Shown: one piece after another, positions 13,328-17,237 of the stretch
How the letters are laid out: the number at the start of each line of letters is the position of its first letter
Numbering within the stretch: position 1 is the stretch's first letter
From: Propionibacteriaceae bacterium
GTDB lineage: Bacteria; Actinomycetota; Actinomycetes; Propionibacteriales; Propionibacteriaceae
Reading direction: 5' to 3'
Assembly: GCA_021323255.1 (NCBI GenBank)
Contig: JAJTCL010000070.1
Location: forward strand, 1 to 17,237
Length of the DNA stretch: 17,237 bases
Program-made: the position numbers and the translations under genes
The notes under the pieces: generated by a model
The model's database searches: none
What the model saw: only the letters and a program-made list of their open reading frames with translations
Told to the model about the DNA's origin: nothing

Positions 13328-15945
13328 GCAATGCCACCCACCGCATCACTCCGAAAGAGCGGCCGCTGAGTTGGCGGCTGCTGCTGATATTGGTCCCGGA
13401 TTGCCTCCGACAAGGCTCGCAGCTGATGCTGCAGCTCGGCGAGGAACTCCTCGAGCGCAACCCGGCGGCCATCAGCGGACTCTGCGAGCACGACCGGATC
13501 AGCAATGCGTACGCGTTCGGCCAGCCCGTCCAGTAGTCGCAACGGTCGACTCGTCGGTGAGGTGTTGGGCAGCGCCCTGAGGTCGGTTCGGATGCGCTGG
13601 AGCTGGTAGGCGACTGAGCGCGGGTTGACGGGGTCAATCACCAGTAATTCGAGCACCGCATCGACCCCGGGTCGGGTGCCATATCGGCGACGGAATGTCA
13701 CGATCGATTCAGCCGCAATCAGGACCGCCTCCAGCACCAGCCGATCAGCTTCGGACGCTCGCTCCCGGCAGATGGTGACCCGCAAGAGCGCCAGAATCTG
13801 CAATGCGCGCTCCAACCCGCGACCCGAGTCGAGCATGTACCATCCCGGATCGCGGACCATGTTCTCCGTTGCGATCCCCGCGAGTGCCAGCAATCCGGAC
13901 AGCACCCGTTCACTGGCGTCGGTGAGCTGAAGACCTTGATCGTGAGGATTGGCGGCCAGTGCGGCGAGTGCCCGCTCAATGTCGGCAAGCACCATCCAGA
14001 CATCCTCTGACAGCTGGTCCCGCACGCTCTGGGCAGCCGTTGACAGTGCGCCCAGGGACTGAGCCGCCGAACCCATCCGATGGCGATCCAGCAGCAGGGA
14101 CCGAAACTCCGGCATCATCTCCACCCCATGATTGAGGAAGCCGGGGTATGTGGTACTGACGTGTGTGACCGCCCGGAGCAGCACCTCGACGGCACGCCCA
14201 TTGGTCGTCTCGAGGTCTGTTTCAATGGCCGCGGTGCGGGTGGCCAGCACCAGCCGAAGTAAATCCTCGGCGCGTTCTGCGTACCGGCCGAACCAGTAGA
14301 GGTCGCTCAACACCCGAGGCACCATGGCGATCGAAGCCGAGACGGCCGGCACGAAGCCCGCCTCCTCAGCAACCCTGCCGCGCGCCACGATCCTCGGAAT
14401 GGCAACGGGCTCGCTACCAACGACCCAAACGTCCTTGGCCAGCTGACCATCGGGTTCAGTGACGAACACGCCACGGCTTTCGGAGTTGTCATCGGTTACT
14501 CGGGCGAGTCCGCCGAGCATGGCGATGTACGACGCGCCGCCCCGGACGGCAAACGAACGGAGTACGACGTTCCGGCGCACCAGCCGATCCGCATCGCTGG
14601 TTGGCGCGCACGACAAATTGAGCACCTCCTGCGCTACGAAGCGGTGCGGCGCAGCCCTGACCTTGTCCGCCAACAATTCGCGTTGTCGGGTGCTCAGCGC
14701 TGCCCCCCGCACGCTGCGACCCTGACCACGACTGATGGGGCGAATTACCAGGGAGTTCAGGTTCTCCAGCGCGTGGCTCAATGCGGTCGGGTCGCCGCAC
14801 CACCAGGTCTCGACAGAAGGCAACCGCAGGGACTGGCCGAGCAGTCGTTCACACAGCTCTGGCAGGAATGGCAGCAGAGCGGGATTCTCGAGCACACCGG
14901 ACCCCAGGTTGTTCAGCACGCTGACGGTGCCCTGGCGTACGCATTCCATCAGGCCGGTCACCCCAAGCCGAGAGTCCGGACGCAGCTCGAGCGCGTCCAT
15001 CCATGTCGAGTCAACGCGACGCAAAATCACGTCGACCTCCTCGAGCTTGCCAAGAACTCGCATCCATACCCGGCCGTCCCGAACCGTCAGATCGCTGCCC
15101 TCGAGCAGCGGGAAACCGAGCAAGGAGGCAACGAAAGCCTGGTCGAAGGCGGTTTCAGAGTGCGTGCCAGGGCTCAACACGACAACCCGCGGGTCTTCGA
15201 CTGCGCTGGGCGCCGCATCAACAAGAGCGAGTCGCATCGCCTGGAAGAACGGTGTGAGCCGATGCAGGTTCGCCTGGTGATAGATCTCTGGGATCACCCG
15301 CGACACCACACGGCGGTTCTGCATCGCGTATCCGGCGCCGGAGGGCGCCTGGGTGCGATCCGAGATCACCTTCCATTGCCCGCTGCTATCGCGTCCGAGA
15401 TCCGCCGCGATCATGAACAACCGCTGTTGGGCCACCGCCTCACTGCCGACGAGTGGCCTCAGATACTCCTCGTGATCGAAAATTGCCGATGCCGGAACAT
15501 GGTGCCGCGCCAGCAGTCGCCGGGCACCGTACAGGTCGGCCATGATCGCATCGAGCAGTTCAGCGCGCTGCACCAGGCCGGCCTCGAGACCCGCCCACTC
15601 GCGATCGTCAAGGATCAGTGGCAATGGGTCAAGCCGCCACGGCTGAGGCTCTACCAGGCCGGTCAGCGCACCGGCCGCTGGCCCATGCCCGTTCGGCTCG
15701 TCGGCGATAGAGATCGCTGATGCCGGACTCGGTGTGTAGGTGACGTTGTCGTCCTCCAGCAGCCGCGCCACCTCACGCTGGGCCTGCAGCAGCTCCTTGT
15801 CGGCGAACTCATCGAGGCCCTCCAACAGTGATGACCAGCCCTGCCGTACGGAGCCGTCGGCAGCCGCAAACTCATCGAACGCCGGCTCCCGGTCCATCGT
15901 GGTGATCTGGCTCGCTGTTGCCAGGTATTGACTCAGTACTGTCAC
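13324..15945 (-). CDS. Fused circularly permuted ATP-grasp and alpha-E domain protein
   Basis: This 873-residue protein starts with GTG at 15945, whose GTGA overlaps the upstream stop. Residues about 45-515 form a circularly permuted type 2 ATP-grasp ligase (DUF404/DUF407): VISDRTQAPSGAGYAMQNRRV (about 193-213), RRVDSTWMDALELRPDS (309-325), VLNNLGSGVLENPALLPFLP (343-362) and SVETWWCGDP (377-386). ATP-grasp enzymes join a carboxylate to an amine through an acyl-phosphate. From about residue 540 (MVPRVLSDLYWFGRYAERAEDLLRL) to the end is an all-helical alpha-E domain (DUF403). In many bacteria these are two separate genes, and here they are one chain. Alpha-E domains occur only with such ligases and transglutaminases, which supports a peptide-ligase system. 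The protein has no signal or membrane segments. Substrate and product are unknown. Confidence 0.92.
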   Translation of the reverse strand: MTVLSQYLATASQITTMDREPAFDEFAAADGSVRQGWSSLLEGLDEFADKELLQAQREVARLLEDDNVTYTPSPASAISIADEPNGHGPAAGALTGLVEPQPWRLDPLPLILDDREWAGLEAGLVQRAELLDAIMADLYGARRLLARHHVPASAIFDHEEYLRPLVGSEAVAQQRLFMIAADLGRDSSGQWKVISDRTQAPSGAGYAMQNRRVVSRVIPEIYHQANLHRLTPFFQAMRLALVDAAPSAVEDPRVVVLSPGTHSETAFDQAFVASLLGFPLLEGSDLTVRDGRVWMRVLGKLEEVDVILRRVDSTWMDALELRPDSRLGVTGLMECVRQGTVSVLNNLGSGVLENPALLPFLPELCERLLGQSLRLPSVETWWCGDPTALSHALENLNSLVIRPISRGQGRSVRGAALSTRQRELLADKVRAAPHRFVAQEVLNLSCAPTSDADRLVRRNVVLRSFAVRGGASYIAMLGGLARVTDDNSESRGVFVTEPDGQLAKDVWVVGSEPVAIPRIVARGRVAEEAGFVPAVSASIAMVPRVLSDLYWFGRYAERAEDLLRLVLATRTAAIETDLETTNGRAVEVLLRAVTHVSTTYPGFLNHGVEMMPEFRSLLLDRHRMGSAAQSLGALSTAAQSVRDQLSEDVWMVLADIERALAALAANPHDQGLQLTDASERVLSGLLALAGIATENMVRDPGWYMLDSGRGLERALQILALLRVTICRERASEADRLVLEAVLIAAESIVTFRRRYGTRPGVDAVLELLVIDPVNPRSVAYQLQRIRTDLRALPNTSPTSRPLRLLDGLAERVRIADPVVLAESADGRRVALEEFLAELQHQLRALSEAIRDQYQQQPPTQRPLFRSDAVGGIA

Positions 15946-17237
15946 GCATCGCCCCCTGGTCGGGACGTCTCGACTTCCCAGGCGCGCGGCACTCGGCGGC
16001 GTAGATCCAGCGTCAGCGGGAACTCATCGTCTCCGGCCGAGCGCCTGATCAATTGGGCATCCAATGCTTCAAGATCGATCACACCCGTAAGGTGACCCAT
16101 TGCCTCAAACCGCCGGGACCGGCGCGCTTCGGCCTCCGACGCGTTGACCGGCGGATGATCGTAGGAACGGCCTCCGGGATGGATCACGTGGTAGGTCGCG
16201 CCGCCGAGGGAGAAGCGGCTCATTCGATCAATGAGATCGAAAGACAGCGGCGAGTCCACCTCGAGCGTCGGATGCAGCGATGACCAGGGTTTCCAGGCCT
16301 TGTAGCGCACACCGGCCACATAGTTGCCTGGCGTGCCAGTGGCCGTCAACGGAACGGGCCGTCCATTGCAGGTCAGCAGATGCCGCTCCGGAACGAATCC
16401 GCTCACCGCCACCTGCAGCCGTTCGGTCGAGGAATCCACATAGCGCGCACTCCCCCCAGTGCCCATTTCCTCACCCAGTACGTGCCACGGCTCGACAGCG
16501 CTTCGCAGTTCCAGTTCCACACCGCTGATCATGGTTACGCCGACCCGTGGGAACCGGAATTCGACGAACGGTAGCAACCAGGAGAGCTCGAACTCGATGC
16601 CGTGTGAGCGCAGATCGGTGACCACCTCAGCGATGTCAGCCAGAGCGAAGTGCGGCAGCAGGAATCGCTCGTGCAGCGCCGTGCCCCAGCGAACGAGCGG
16701 GGCGGAATAACGGTCCTCGGCAAAGCGGGCGACCAGCGCACGCACCATCAATGCCTGAACCAGTGCCATGTCCGGATGCGGTGGCATCTCGAATCCGCGC
16801 AGTTCCAGTAGCCCTAGCCTGCCGCGCGTCGAATCCGGATTGTAGAGCTTGTCGACGCTGAATTCGGCGCGGTGGGTATTGCCGGTGATGTCGGTGAGCA
16901 GGTTACGCAGACTCCGATCAACCGCCCACGGCCGATGCTCGGTATCAGCCAGCTCATCGATCTCGGCAAAGGCGATCTCCAACTCATACAGCGTCTCCGG
17001 CCTACCCTCATCGACCCGCGGCGCCTGGCTGGTCGGTCCCACGAAACGTCCGGAGAAGAGGTAGGACAACCCGGGATGGTGCTGCCAGAAGGTGATCATG
17101 CTGACCAACAGATCCGGGCGCTGGAGCAGCGGCGACCGCAACGGCTCTGGACCGCCGAGCGTCAGGTGGTTGCCGCCGCCGGTACCGCTGTGCCGCCCGT
17201 CGAGAGCAAAGGTCTCGGCGCACAGCCGCTGCTCGCG
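15942..17237 (-). CDS. DUF2126 (transglutaminase-associated) protein, C-terminal part
   Basis: The frame is open to the right edge, so the true start lies outside. An in-window TTG at 17141 is only an internal codon, because the 32 codons before it are still conserved. Visible are 431 residues of DUF2126: RHSGTGGGNHLTLGG near the edge, then RPDLLVSMITFWQHHPGLSYLFSGRFVGPTSQ, then PHPDMALVQALMVRALVARF, and near the end GRSYDHPPVNASEAEARRSRRF. The full-length family (about 1100 residues) usually carries a transglutaminase-like domain at its N-terminus. The Gly-rich motif and acidic residues resemble a glutamine-synthetase-like amidoligase core, as proposed in comparative work. Its TGA overlaps the ATP-grasp/alpha-E start by 4 nt, so it heads or continues a coupled operon. 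Confidence 0.9.
   Translation of the reverse strand, partial: REQRLCAETFALDGRHSGTGGGNHLTLGGPEPLRSPLLQRPDLLVSMITFWQHHPGLSYLFSGRFVGPTSQAPRVDEGRPETLYELEIAFAEIDELADTEHRPWAVDRSLRNLLTDITGNTHRAEFSVDKLYNPDSTRGRLGLLELRGFEMPPHPDMALVQALMVRALVARFAEDRYSAPLVRWGTALHERFLLPHFALADIAEVVTDLRSHGIEFELSWLLPFVEFRFPRVGVTMISGVELELRSAVEPWHVLGEEMGTGGSARYVDSSTERLQVAVSGFVPERHLLTCNGRPVPLTATGTPGNYVAGVRYKAWKPWSSLHPTLEVDSPLSFDLIDRMSRFSLGGATYHVIHPGGRSYDHPPVNASEAEARRSRRFEAMGHLTGVIDLEALDAQLIRRSAGDDEFPLTLDLRRRVPRAWEVETSRPGGDA

Noticed and set aside
14644..15720. 358-residue open frame antisense to the ATP-grasp gene
   Set aside because: It mirrors the codon structure of a clearly conserved gene on the other strand, has no recognisable domain, and is expected in high-G+C DNA.

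Overview
The window is about 60% G+C by eye, with dense genes and little intergenic space. Three things point to a Gram-positive actinomycete (Actinomycetota): a DUF3039 protein, a DUF2510-RDD membrane protein, and several genes that look leaderless, with a TAnnnT -10 box 6-7 nt before the start codon. Nothing in the sequence settles the genus.

Layout. 1-1440 (-) is a secreted SdrD-B-repeat surface protein. It is cut by the left edge and carries an apparent one-base frameshift near 976-985. 1598-2383 (-) is a DUF2510-RDD membrane protein. 2384-2922 is a 539-nt regulatory stretch with several palindromes. 2923-7802 (+) is a polyol operon: a lipoprotein solute-binding protein, two ABC permeases and a mannitol/arabinitol-type long-chain dehydrogenase. 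It would import a sugar alcohol and oxidise it to a ketose. No ATPase, kinase or regulator gene lies beside it, so it probably borrows a shared ATPase. A long hairpin separates the binding-protein gene from the permeases. 7832-9232 (-) is a 14-helix MFS exporter. The space between it and DUF3039 carries a 95-bp inverted-repeat element. 9417-10260 (+) holds DUF3039 and a SixA-like histidine phosphatase. 10317-10892 (-) is a short DUF559 nuclease-like protein that seems to lack the family's N-terminal part. 11008-11985 (-) is a two-zinc-ribbon metallopeptidase (COG4307 type). 12044-12430 (+) is a small VOC protein.

12452 to the right edge (-) is the most intriguing part. Three translationally coupled genes, each overlapping the next by 4 nt, encode a DUF2126 protein (running off the edge), a fused circularly permuted ATP-grasp/alpha-E protein, and a transglutaminase-like protein with an intact Cys-His-Asp triad. 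This conserved set has been predicted to make and cleave amide-linked peptide tags or small peptides, but to my knowledge its substrate is unknown. The COG4307-type metallopeptidase next to it may be part of the same system.

Three + strand genes (9417, 9736, 12044) share a near-identical CTAGnCTGAC element right before the start codon, which suggests a common type of leaderless promoter.
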